From NCBI GenBank assembly GCA_955652195.1, contig CATPBC010000352.1, positions 1 to 8,771 on the forward strand: a stretch of DNA of 8,771 nt, given 5' to 3'. Every line of letters begins with the position of its first letter. Within the stretch, counting starts at the first letter, position 1. Shown one piece after another: positions 1 through 6,595 of this stretch. The notes beneath the pieces were generated by a model, which did not search any database, was not told the DNA's origin, and saw nothing but the letters and a program-made list of their open reading frames with translations. This DNA comes from an uncultured Xanthobacteraceae bacterium. Its GTDB lineage: Bacteria > Pseudomonadota > Alphaproteobacteria > Rhizobiales > Xanthobacteraceae. The translations under genes were made by a program, and so were the position numbers.

Positions 1-43
1 ACAACCGCAGCATTCACCGGAAATTTGCCCGCTATCACGAGGA

Positions 44-63
44 AGCCGGCAACGATGCCGGCT
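44..63 (-). terminator. Hairpin downstream of parE, possible weak terminator
   Basis: Two 7-bp arms, AGCCGGC at 44-50 and GCCGGCT at 57-63, are perfect inverted repeats around a 6-nt loop. The hairpin begins about 41 nt beyond the parE stop codon on the minus strand. No run of T follows it in the parE direction, so it is not a canonical rho-independent terminator. It may instead stabilise the transcript end or be incidental in GC-rich DNA. Confidence 0.3.
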
Positions 64-104
64 GATGTCCGATCGAAGCCCCGAACCAAAGCGAACGCTG
101 ACCC

Positions 105-2153
105 TTACACGTCCAGTGCCGCCTCGTCGGCGAACTCGGCGCGCTCCTGGATGAAGGCGAAACGCGCTTCCGGCTTCGTTCCCATCAGCCGCTCGACGGA
201 TTTTTCCGTGTCTTTGCGATCTTCGGCAAGCAGCACGACGCGCAACAGCGTCCGCTTTCTCGGGTCCATGGTGGTTTCTTTAAGCTGGGCGGCCATCATC
301 TCGCCAAGACCCTTGAAGCGGCTCACCTCGACCTTGGCATTGGCATGAAATTCTTTTTTCAGAATCTCGTCGCGATGCTTGTCGTCGCGGGCATAAAGAC
401 TTTTGCCGCCATGCGACAGCCGGTAGAGCGGCGGGACGGCAAGAAAAAGGTGACCCTTCTCGATCAGCTGCAGCATCTGCCGGTAGAAAAAGGTGATCAG
501 GAGCGAGGCGATATGGGCGCCGTCGACATCGGCGTCGGTCATGATGATGACACGGCCATAACGCAGATCTTCGTCGCGATACTGCACGCCGGTGCCGCAG
601 CCCAGCGCCTGCACGAGATCGGCAAGCTGCTGGTTCTGCGCCAGCTTGTCCTTGCCTGCTGATGCGACGTTGAGAATCTTGCCGCGCAGCGGCAGCACCG
701 CCTGCGAGGCGCGATCGCGCGCCTGTTTGGCCGAGCCGCCGGCGCTGTCGCCCTCGACCACGAAAAGCTCCGCGCCATCAGCGGCGGTGTTGGTGCAATC
801 GGCGAGCTTGCCGGGGAGGCGAAGCTTGCGCACCGCGGACTTGCGCGCGATGTCTTTTTCCTGGCGGCGGCGGAGGCGCTCCTCGGCACGCTCGACGACG
901 AAGTCGAGCAGCTTATTGGCGGCGGTCGGATGCCCGGCAAGCCAGTGGTCGAACGGGTCTTTGATTGCCTGCTCGACCAATCGCTGGGCTTCGGCGGTGG
1001 CGAGCCGATCCTTGGTCTGGCCTTGGAATTCCGGCTCACGGATAAAGACGGAGAGCATCGCCCCGGCGCCCACCATGACGTCATCGCTGCTGATGGCGGC
1101 GGCGCGCTTGCCCTGGCCGCTGCGCTCGGCGTGATCTTTCAGCCCGCGGGTCAGCGCCGTGCGCAGGCCTGATTCATGGGTGCCGCCGTCCGGCGTCGGG
1201 ATCGTGTTGCAGTAGGAATTGAGGAATCCGTCGGCGTCCGCCGTCCAGCCGACCGCCCATTGCACCGCGCCATGCGCCCCGATCTTGCCGGCGCTGCCGG
1301 TGAAAATGTCGGGATGCACCAGCGTCGCGCTGGCGAGCGCTTCGGCAAGATAATCCTTCAAGCCGTCGGCGAAATGGAACGTGGCCTCTTCGGGCACGTC
1401 CTCGATGCCGCGCAACAGCTCCTTGGCGCACGACCAGCGGATTTCGACGCCGCCGAACAGATAGGCCTTCGAGCGCGTCATCTTGAATACGCGCTCGGGC
1501 TTGAAATGCACCTTGGCGCCGAAAATCTGTGGGTCGGGCCGGAAGCGGACTTTGGTGCCGCGGCGGTTCGGCGCTTTGCCGGCATCCTGCAATTTGCTCT
1601 TCGGCTTGCCGCGCTCGAACGCCATCCGGTAAAGCCGCTGGCCGCGCGCGACCTCGACCTCCATGCGCTCCGACAACGCGTTCGCCACCGACACGCCGAC
1701 GCCGTGCAACCCGCCCGCGGTCTCGTAGACCTTGGAATCGAATTTGCCGCCGGCATGCAGCGTGCACATGATGACTTCGAGCGCCGACTTATTCTTGAGC
1801 TTGGGATGCGGGTCGACCGGGATGCCGCGGCCGTTATCGGTAACGGTGACGAAACCGTCCGCGGTCATTTCGACTTCGATCCAATCGGCATGACCGGCGA
1901 GCGCCTCGTCCATGGCATTGTCGATGACTTCCGCGAATAGATGATGCAGCGCCTTCTCGTCGGTGCCGCCGATATACATGCCCGGCCGCCGGCGCACCGG
2001 CTCGAGCCCCTCGAGCACCTCGATGTGCTTGGCGGTATAGCCGGCATCTCCTGCCGGGCCGCGCGGGGCGCCACGGCGCGCGCTGTCGCGGCGCGTTTTT
2101 GGCGCGTCGGCGAACAGGTCGGGCATTTTCGATGATTTTGCGGTCTTTCCCAC
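105..2153 (-). CDS. parE: DNA topoisomerase IV subunit B (ParE)
   Basis: This is the ATPase and TOPRIM subunit of topoisomerase IV, which with ParC decatenates replicated chromosomes and relaxes supercoils. In 682-residue numbering it shows the GHKL ATP-binding elements EVIDN (75-79), DNGRGIP (from 106) and GGLHGVGVSV (147-156). The transducer QTK lysine is at 381. The TOPRIM metal site follows as EGDSAGG (467-473) and the DADVD acidic cluster (540-544). The end carries the conserved RFKGLGEM motif. The length and the absence of the large insertion found in enterobacterial GyrB favour ParE over GyrB, although the two are close paralogues. The start is uncertain: GTG at 2153 has a GGGA ribosome-site-like stretch 6 nt upstream; ATG at 2126 (a 673-residue product) and TTG at 2165 are alternatives with poorer sites. 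The first 35-40 residues are a basic, variable tail in the family. The gene is divergent from argC, and no clear promoter was found for it. Confidence 0.95.
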   Translation of the reverse strand: MGKTAKSSKMPDLFADAPKTRRDSARRGAPRGPAGDAGYTAKHIEVLEGLEPVRRRPGMYIGGTDEKALHHLFAEVIDNAMDEALAGHADWIEVEMTADGFVTVTDNGRGIPVDPHPKLKNKSALEVIMCTLHAGGKFDSKVYETAGGLHGVGVSVANALSERMEVEVARGQRLYRMAFERGKPKSKLQDAGKAPNRRGTKVRFRPDPQIFGAKVHFKPERVFKMTRSKAYLFGGVEIRWSCAKELLRGIEDVPEEATFHFADGLKDYLAEALASATLVHPDIFTGSAGKIGAHGAVQWAVGWTADADGFLNSYCNTIPTPDGGTHESGLRTALTRGLKDHAERSGQGKRAAAISSDDVMVGAGAMLSVFIREPEFQGQTKDRLATAEAQRLVEQAIKDPFDHWLAGHPTAANKLLDFVVERAEERLRRRQEKDIARKSAVRKLRLPGKLADCTNTAADGAELFVVEGDSAGGSAKQARDRASQAVLPLRGKILNVASAGKDKLAQNQQLADLVQALGCGTGVQYRDEDLRYGRVIIMTDADVDGAHIASLLITFFYRQMLQLIEKGHLFLAVPPLYRLSHGGKSLYARDDKHRDEILKKEFHANAKVEVSRFKGLGEMMAAQLKETTMDPRKRTLLRVVLLAEDRKDTEKSVERLMGTKPEARFAFIQERAEFADEAALDV

Positions 2154-2350
2154 GGCTATTCCCAAGGGTTATTCGCAGCGGTCATTCGCATTTGGAGCGT
2201 CGTGCCGGCCAGCGCAATGGACGCCCGCAATGACGGCGCGCAGATAGGATGCGAATCAGCCCCAACTCTAGCGACAACTATGCCATTGCCGCGGCAAAAG
2301 CATGAGCGGCAAACGTTAAGCAACTGCGGCGGCCAGCGATTTGACCTTTG

Positions 2351-2372
2351 CGAATTGACCATCCGAATTGAC
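2351..2372 (+). repeat. 9-bp direct repeat CGAATTGAC, 13-bp period
   Basis: CGAATTGAC occurs at 2351-2359 and again at 2364-2372, separated by 4 nt. A third TTGACC, without the CGAA prefix, starts at 2341. The second copy overlaps the -35 box of the predicted argC-direction promoter. A regulator bound here could control that promoter, but no known operator consensus was recognised and a 13-bp period is not an integral number of helical turns. Confidence 0.4.
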
Positions 2373-2396
2373 GCTTGGCGAGTTGCGCCCTATATC
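2368..2396 (+). promoter_or_regulatory. Predicted sigma-70-type promoter for argC leader
   Basis: A TTGACG -35 box (2368-2373) and a TATATC -10 box (2391-2396) are separated by exactly 17 bp. The -35 matches the consensus at 5 of 6 positions and the -10 at 4 of 6. Transcription would start near 2403, giving a leader of about 190 nt before argC. It is the best promoter match seen on the argC side of the gap. Alphaproteobacterial promoters diverge from the enterobacterial consensus, so this is a prediction only. Confidence 0.45.
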
Positions 2397-2403
2397 GCCG
2401 GCC

Positions 2404-2493
2404 ATGAAGGCGTCATTACCGGCCGTCGTTTCTTCTCCGTGCCGTCGCCGCGGCCTGCGCCGCGTGCGGGCGCGCATGCGCGCTCGCGCGTAG
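2404..2493 (+). CDS. Putative arginine-rich leader peptide upstream of argC
   Basis: A 29-codon frame starts with ATG at 2404 and stops with TAG at 2491. Nine of its last 17 codons are arginine (residues 14-16, 19-20, 22, 24, 26 and 28), starting right after Cys13. The ATG lies about one base from the predicted transcription start, so translation would be leaderless or nearly so. Its position in front of an arginine-biosynthetic gene and ahead of a terminator-like hairpin is what an attenuation leader would look like; such leader peptides are known for trp, leu and ilv genes in Proteobacteria. The main doubt is base composition: CGC-rich DNA encodes arginine-rich strings by chance, and other non-coding frames in this window do the same. 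It could be a non-translated leader. Confidence 0.33.
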   Translation: MKASLPAVVSSPCRRRGLRRVRARMRARA

Positions 2494-2506
2494 CCATTCA
2501 TTCCCC

Positions 2507-2535
2507 TGCCGCCGGGTCCGCGGCACTTTACTTCT
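2507..2535 (+). terminator. Terminator-like hairpin in argC leader (possible attenuator)
   Basis: TGCCGC (2507-2512) and GCGGCA (2520-2525) form a perfect 6-bp stem around a 7-nt loop, followed by the pyrimidine-rich CTTTACTTCT. It begins 13 nt after the stop of the arginine-rich frame and ends about 65 nt before the argC ATG. An upstream hairpin, CGCGGC (2449-2454) with GCCGCG (2459-2464), lies inside the arginine codons. Its second arm could alternatively pair with CGCGGC at 2519-2524, which would break the terminator stem. The U-tract is imperfect, so a simple structured leader is also possible. Confidence 0.35.
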
Positions 2536-2590
2536 GATAATCTTAAGCGGATTCGGCCTGACGCCCTCTAACAGCGCAAAAGGTTGATCC

Positions 2591-3652
2591 ATGTCCTCCG
2601 CCAAAAAGGCGAAAATCGGCGTGCTCGGCGCCTCGGGCTATACCGGGGCCGAATTAGTACGCCTGCTGCTGTGCCATCCGCAGGCCGAGATAAAGCTGCT
2701 GACCGCTGACCGCCGCGCCGGCAAGACCATGGCGGATGTGTTCGCCCAATTTGCCCCTTTTGCGCTGCCGACGCTGACCTCGGTGGAGGACGCCGACTGG
2801 TCGGCGCTTGCGCTCGACGTCGCGTTCTGCGCGCTGCCGCACGGCACCACCCAGACAGTGATCAAGGAATTGCTGGCGCGCGCCCCGCGTAGCAAAGTCG
2901 TCGATCTGTCTGCCGATTTTCGCTTGGCCGATCCCGCGTCCTATGCACGCTGGTACGGCCACGCCCATGCCGCGCCCGAACTGCAGAAAGAAGCGGTGTA
3001 TGGTCTCACCGAAATCTATCGGGAGAAGATCAAGAACGCGCGGCTGGTCGCCAATCCGGGCTGCTACACGACCGCCGCCGAACTGCCTTTAATTCCGCTG
3101 CTCAAAGCCAAGGCGATCGATCCGGACGAGATCGTCGTCGATGCGAAATCGGGAATGACCGGAGCGGGCAGGGCGGCGCGTGACGACATGGTCTTTGCCG
3201 AAGTGTCCGAAGGTTTTCATGCCTATGGCGTCGGGCATCATCGCCACATGGCCGAGCTCGACCAGGAATTTTCGCGCGCTGCGGGCCGCGAGGTTGTCGT
3301 CAGCTTCACGCCGCATCTGGCGCCGATGAACCGCGGCATCCTGGCGACAATTTATGTCCGCGGCCCCAAAGCTACGCCGCAGGATCTTCACGCCGTGCTG
3401 GCGAAAGCTTACGCGCCGGAGCCGTTCGTGCATGTCTTGCCGTTCGGCGCCACGCCGCAGACCCGTCACGTCCGCGGTTCGAACATGACTTTCATCGGCG
3501 TCGCCGCCGATCGTATTCCCGGCCGCGCCATTATCGTTTCGGCGCTCGACAATCTGACGAAGGGCGCGTCCGGCCAGGCGGTGCAGAATATGAACGTCAT
3601 GCTCGGCCTGCCCGAAACAACAGGCCTCGAACAGGTTGCGCTGTTTCCGTAA
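2591..3652 (+). CDS. argC: N-acetyl-gamma-glutamyl-phosphate reductase (ArgC)
   Basis: ArgC performs the third step of arginine synthesis, the NADPH-dependent reduction of N-acetyl-gamma-glutamyl phosphate to N-acetylglutamate semialdehyde in the cytoplasm. The 353-residue product has the N-terminal Rossmann motif GASGYTGAELVRLL (13-26), the catalytic cysteine Cys158 in NPGCYTT, the KSGMTGAGR loop (186-194) and the histidine motif GHHRHMAELDQE (215-226), with His217 the likely general base. ALDNLTKGASGQAVQNMN near the C-terminus is also typical. The length fits the longer ArgC type of about 350 residues. The ATG at 2591 is preceded by AAAAGG with a 7-nt spacer, and the Rossmann motif begins close behind it, which supports this start. 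The gene appears to stand alone rather than in an arg operon. Regulation may run through the leader structures upstream. Confidence 0.97.
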   Translation: MSSAKKAKIGVLGASGYTGAELVRLLLCHPQAEIKLLTADRRAGKTMADVFAQFAPFALPTLTSVEDADWSALALDVAFCALPHGTTQTVIKELLARAPRSKVVDLSADFRLADPASYARWYGHAHAAPELQKEAVYGLTEIYREKIKNARLVANPGCYTTAAELPLIPLLKAKAIDPDEIVVDAKSGMTGAGRAARDDMVFAEVSEGFHAYGVGHHRHMAELDQEFSRAAGREVVVSFTPHLAPMNRGILATIYVRGPKATPQDLHAVLAKAYAPEPFVHVLPFGATPQTRHVRGSNMTFIGVAADRIPGRAIIVSALDNLTKGASGQAVQNMNVMLGLPETTGLEQVALFP

Positions 3653-3653
3653 C

Positions 3654-3683
3654 CGCAATTTGTAAAACAAATCGTGGTTTGCG
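3654..3683. terminator. AT-rich hairpin after argC, possible terminator
   Basis: ATTTGT (3658-3663) and ACAAAT (3667-3672) form a 6-bp stem with a 3-nt loop. A second outer pairing of CGCAA (3654-3658) with TTGCG (3679-3683) is possible but shares one base with the inner stem. It lies immediately after the argC stop and before the minus-strand MAPEG remnant, where a bidirectional terminator would be expected. The stem is weak and lacks a clear T-run. Confidence 0.22.
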
Positions 3684-3692
3684 AGCGAAACT

Positions 3693-3980
3693 TCAGATCA
3701 ATTTTAAGATCGCGAGCACCAGCAGCGCTTGCGCCACAAACCCGCCGGCAAACGACAGCGTGCGCAGCACGGGGATGCCGAGCGTAAAGACCACGACGTG
3801 CGCAAGCCGCGACCAGAAATAGAGCGCGCAGGCGAAGGCGGTAACGGCGGTTGCGATACTTAGCGCCCGGGCGGTCAAAACCAGCGGCGCGAACACGAGA
3901 AATGGAGCACGCCGCGCGCATTCGTTTGAGAAGAGCCGACGCGGCGCGGCTTTTCGTTTGGCGTCTTGGTCGCCAACAAG
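3693..3980 (-). pseudogene. Remnant of a MAPEG-family membrane protein (C-terminal part)
   Basis: This minus-strand frame ends at 3693 with TGA and encodes two or more hydrophobic helices. It includes ALYFWSRLAHVVVFTLGIP and then VLRTLSFAGG, the conserved C-terminal signature of the MAPEG (membrane-associated eicosanoid/glutathione metabolism) superfamily as found in small bacterial members of about 130 residues. Resemblance to the family starts near 3975-3930 and runs to the stop, about 75-95 residues. The N-terminal helix and first loop are missing. Upstream in the same frame the sequence is the shifted-frame image of the phaC 3' end (open to 4112), not MAPEG. No good start codon or ribosome site precedes the homologous part. 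I interpret it as a 5'-truncated relic whose front was lost at a junction against phaC. A short functional protein is possible but unlikely. Confidence 0.6.
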
Positions 3981-3982
3981 CG

Positions 3983-5938
3983 CTAATGGCGCACTTTGAC
4001 GTAACGTCCCGGCGCGTCCTCGATTGGTTTGAGCGCACCATTGCCCGGCACGCGCGCCGGCACTTTGGTCGGACCTTGTTTGGCAAGCCAAGCGAACCAA
4101 TCCGGCCACCACGAACCAGGCTGTTCCTTGGCTTTCGCGAGCCAGCCGTCGATGTCGGCGTCTCTCGGCTTGGCTCCGGTCCAGTATTGGTATTTTTGCT
4201 TCGCCGGCGGATTGATCACGCCGGCGATATGGCCGGAGCCGGCCACGACGAATCTGACAGGACCGCCGAAAAACTTTGAGCCGAACATCACCGATTTGGC
4301 CGGTGCGATGTGGTCTTCGCGGGTCGCGAGATTGTAAATCGGAATCTTGATCGCTTTGAGGTCGATTGGGCTATTGTCGATCGTTACTTTGCCTTTGGCG
4401 AGGTTGTTGTCGAGATAGCAATTGCGCAGATAGAACGAATGATTGGCGGCGGGCATCCGCGTGGCATCCGAATTCCAATACAACAGATCGAACGGGAACG
4501 GCGCCTTTCCCTTCAAGTAATTGTTGATCACGTACGGCCACAACAGGTCGTTCGAGCGTAACAGGTTAAAGACGGTCGCCATCGAATGGCTGTCCAGATA
4601 GCCGCGCTCGGACATTCGCCGTTCGAGGGCCGTAATCTGCTCCTCGTCGACGAAGACTTTCAGATCGCCGGCAAAGGTGAAATCGACCTGCGAAGCAAAT
4701 AACGTCGCCGAAACGATGCGCTCGTCATGCCATGCGGCCATGGCGGCGAGGGTGACCGCTAGCAGCGTTCCGCCGACGCAATAACCGATCGCGTGGACCT
4801 TGTCTTCGCCGGTCGCTTGATGAATGGCGTCGAGCGCGGCGAACGGTCCTTGCCGCACGTAATCTTCGAACGTCTTCTGCGCGAGCCCTTCGTCGGGGTT
4901 AACCCATGAGATGCAAAAAACGGTAAGCCCCTGATCGATGCACCACTTGATGAAGGACTTTTCCGGCGTCAGGTCGAGCACGTAATATTTGTTGATCCAT
5001 GGCGCCACGATCAGCAGGGGGCGCTTAAGCACCGTTTCGGTCGAAGGGGCGTACTGAATGAGCTGCATCAGCTCGTTCTGGTAAATCACCTTGCCCGGCG
5101 TGATGGCGAGGTTACGACCGACTTCGAACATCGAGGAATCGGACTGGCGGATCTTCAAATGGCCGCCGCCGCGTTCGATGTCTTCTGCGAGCATATGCAT
5201 GCCGCGCACAAGGTTGTCGGCATTCGACGCGAAGGTTTCGCGCAGCAACTCGGGATTGGTCAGGACAAAATTGGTCGGCGCCAGCGCATTGGTGATTTGC
5301 CGCACATAAAATTCCGCCTTCTGCCTGGTATGGGGGTTCAGATCGGCGGCATCGGCGACCAGCTTGTCCGCCCATTGCGCGGTCAACAGATAGGCCTGTT
5401 TCAAAAAGTCGAAGAACTGGTTTTGCGTCCATTCCGGATCGCTGAAGCGCTTATCGCCGGGGGCTGGCGCGGCGACCGGTGACGCCGGTTCGCCGGCGAG
5501 CCGCTTCACCGCGGAAGCCCATAAGTCGAGATAGGCTTTGCCGAGACTGGTCTGCAATTCCACGGTGCGCTGCGGGTCGGCGAGCCAATATTCGCCAACT
5601 TGGCTCAGCGTCTTGACGATTTCGGTGATCTCGTCGGCCAGTTCTTTGTCCTCGCGGCCTTCCTCGCGCGGCTTTAAATACGCGGCCAGCGCCCGGCCGC
5701 CTTCCTCGACCAGCCGCGCCAGATTGCGTGAAAACGCCTCGATATCGACCGTGCCGACCTGGGTCCCGACCTGAATCGGGATCGGCGACGGCACGACCTG
5801 CCGTTGTTCCGACGCCTTGCCGGATGGCGGCTCGTTTGCAGGCCGCTGCTGCGCCGTTTCATGCGATGGAGCCCGCACGCGCGTTTCCTCGGTGGCCGAA
5901 CGATTCTGCGGCCCTTTAGGCAGAAATGGCCTGCTCAT
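3983..5938 (-). CDS. phaC: Class I poly(3-hydroxyalkanoate) synthase (PhaC)
   Basis: PhaC polymerises 3-hydroxyacyl-CoA into polyhydroxyalkanoate on the surface of storage granules. In 651-residue numbering the catalytic triad is visible: Cys387 in the lipase-like box GYCVGG (385-390), Asp542 in [10 protein letters not shown] and His570 in [12 protein letters not shown]. The 28-residue Asp-His spacing matches that recalled for the Cupriavidus enzyme (Asp480/His508). The PhaC N-terminal domain covers roughly residues 125-310, including [11 protein letters not shown] (313-323), and the alpha/beta-hydrolase core follows. Residues 1-55 form a Pro/Gln/Arg-rich, probably disordered tail, and an Ala/Pro linker sits near 148-162. 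The length and single-subunit layout fit class I. ATG at 5938 is preferred; an in-frame TTG at 5977 would add 13 residues of unconvincing sequence. The stop is TAG at 3983-3985. No phasin, phaR or thiolase/reductase genes adjoin it here. Confidence 0.96.
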   Translation of the reverse strand: MSRPFLPKGPQNRSATEETRVRAPSHETAQQRPANEPPSGKASEQRQVVPSPIPIQVGTQVGTVDIEAFSRNLARLVEEGGRALAAYLKPREEGREDKELADEITEIVKTLSQVGEYWLADPQRTVELQTSLGKAYLDLWASAVKRLAGEPASPVAAPAPGDKRFSDPEWTQNQFFDFLKQAYLLTAQWADKLVADAADLNPHTRQKAEFYVRQITNALAPTNFVLTNPELLRETFASNADNLVRGMHMLAEDIERGGGHLKIRQSDSSMFEVGRNLAITPGKVIYQNELMQLIQYAPSTETVLKRPLLIVAPWINKYYVLDLTPEKSFIKWCIDQGLTVFCISWVNPDEGLAQKTFEDYVRQGPFAALDAIHQATGEDKVHAIGYCVGGTLLAVTLAAMAAWHDERIVSATLFASQVDFTFAGDLKVFVDEEQITALERRMSERGYLDSHSMATVFNLLRSNDLLWPYVINNYLKGKAPFPFDLLYWNSDATRMPAANHSFYLRNCYLDNNLAKGKVTIDNSPIDLKAIKIPIYNLATREDHIAPAKSVMFGSKFFGGPVRFVVAGSGHIAGVINPPAKQKYQYWTGAKPRDADIDGWLAKAKEQPGSWWPDWFAWLAKQGPTKVPARVPGNGALKPIEDAPGRYVKVRH

Positions 5939-6203
5939 CGGCGGCCTACAAGTGTGTCTTCGGTCCGCACCCACCAATCTAAGTGCAAATGATACGCTGC
6001 GGCCGGTCCCGGTTTCGACATATTAGCAGGTTACCTTGACAGTTCGGGTGGGCTCTCAGTTGATCGTCGTAAATTGTTGTTTAACAAGCATGTTTCTGCC
6101 GCGACGCGGCTTGCTGGCCCGCTTCTTTGCCGACCGATAAAGTGGCCCGGGCGGACTCGTTTCGGAGCGAAGCTTGCATAGCCGTGCAACTACAATCAGG
6201 CGC
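5939..6203. other. Divergent intergenic region between phaC and the lipoprotein gene
   Basis: These 265 bp contain no convincing gene. A consensus -35 hexamer TTGACA (plus, 6036-6041) lacks a good -10 box at 16-18 bp. An 11-bp inverted repeat TTGTTTAACAA lies at 6077-6087. A TAATAT-like -10 on the minus strand (about 6019-6024) could serve phaC but has no matching -35. A TACAAT box near the right end is listed separately. Confidence 0.5.
6191..6196 (+). promoter_or_regulatory. Possible -10 box ahead of the lipoprotein gene
   Basis: TACAAT matches 5 of 6 positions of the -10 consensus and sits 7 bp before the ATG at 6204. Transcription would then begin at about the start codon and make the message leaderless. 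No -35 hexamer is evident at 16-18 bp upstream, so support is weak. The alternative is a longer transcript using the short AGG near 6199 as ribosome site. Confidence 0.27.
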
Positions 6204-6578
6204 ATGCTGCCGGACTTTGCGACGCGTGGTGGGATTGCGCTCGCGGGTGCCTGTTGCCTCATCCTGTCGGCGTGCTCGCCGGGCGCCAATTATCCTTCGC
6301 TGTTTCCTGCCGTTCACGACACGCCGCCGCCGCGATCCGAGACGCCGCTTGATTCCGTTCAGGTGCAGCAGGCGACCGAAGATCTAATCAGTGCGCGCGA
6401 TCGCTTAAGCGCCGAAGCGCAAAGCAGCCAAAGCCAGAATTCGGCGCGGCCGTCGGCGAGTTCAGCGACTGCCGTCGCGGCGAAGAAGCAGCCGGTCGCC
6501 TTATCGCCGGCCAATGCCGCCTCGCGCCGGCCCCCCGCTTCTGAGAATGCGCAGGATGCCGGCACCGAAACCAAATGA
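6204..6578 (+). CDS. Predicted small lipoprotein of unknown function
   Basis: The 124-residue product begins with a short n-region (Arg8), a hydrophobic stretch (about residues 9-21) and a lipobox LSAC, so it should be cleaved by signal peptidase II and lipidated at Cys24. Ser at the +2 position would permit Lol-dependent transfer to the outer membrane. The mature part has a short probably helical segment (about 50-75, charged, VQQATEDLISARDRLSAE) and then a low-complexity Ala/Ser/Pro/Gln tail. No catalytic domain or known family was recognised. ATG at 6204 is chosen because it places the signal peptide at the very start; TTG at 6174 would add ten residues including two more arginines. It is 77 bp upstream of the aminotransferase gene on the same strand and could be co-transcribed with it. 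Confidence 0.7.
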   Translation: MLPDFATRGGIALAGACCLILSACSPGANYPSLFPAVHDTPPPRSETPLDSVQVQQATEDLISARDRLSAEAQSSQSQNSARPSASSATAVAAKKQPVALSPANAASRRPPASENAQDAGTETK

Positions 6579-6595
6579 CATGAAACCAAGTGATA
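6566..6595 (+). repeat. 15-bp imperfect tandem duplication over a stop codon
   Basis: The units 6566-6580 (CGAAACCAAATGACA) and 6581-6595 (TGAAACCAAGTGATA) are adjacent and match at 12 of 15 positions. The first contains the TGA stop of the lipoprotein gene. The second carries another TGA at the equivalent place, in the same frame because the period is 15, and an ATG that opens an 11-codon frame (6580-6615). It looks like an old small slippage duplication. Confidence 0.55.

Larger units (their letters stand above)
2154..2590. other. Divergent intergenic region between parE and argC
   Basis: These 437 bp hold no long convincing gene. The parE-proximal half (2154-2340) has one notable element, a perfect 12-bp palindrome TTGCCGCGGCAA at 2286-2297, whose role is unknown. 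I saw no good parE promoter on the minus strand. The argC-proximal half carries the promoter, direct repeat, short arginine-rich frame and hairpin listed separately. Longer open frames here, such as plus 2202-2537, have no recognisable domain and look like chance frames in GC-rich DNA. Confidence 0.6.

Noticed and set aside
1176..1940. A 254-codon plus-strand open frame opposite parE
   Set aside because: It is wholly antisense to a strongly conserved gene, its product has no recognisable domain, and such frames are expected from GC-skewed codon positions in GC-rich DNA.
2470..2483. Perfect 14-bp palindrome GCGCGCATGCGCGC as an operator
   Set aside because: It is an alternating GC string in a very GC-rich block, likely incidental; any hairpin role is covered by the attenuator hypothesis.
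2202..2537. A 111-codon plus-strand frame in the parE-argC gap
   Set aside because: It has a composition typical of chance frames, no domain and no good ribosome site, and it conflicts with the shorter Arg-rich frame and promoter in the same place.
3466..4086. A 206-codon minus-strand frame spanning the argC end and the gap
   Set aside because: It overlaps argC and phaC in other frames and gives an Arg/Ala/Cys-rich sequence without domain features.
3693..4112. Taking the entire 139-codon minus-strand frame as an intact MAPEG protein
   Set aside because: The first ~43 codons are the shifted-frame reading of the phaC 3' end and show no MAPEG N-terminal helix; only the part downstream of 3980 resembles the family.
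6036..6064. Plus-strand promoter starting with consensus TTGACA at 6036
   Set aside because: The hexamer at 17 bp spacing (GTTGAT) matches the -10 consensus at only three positions.
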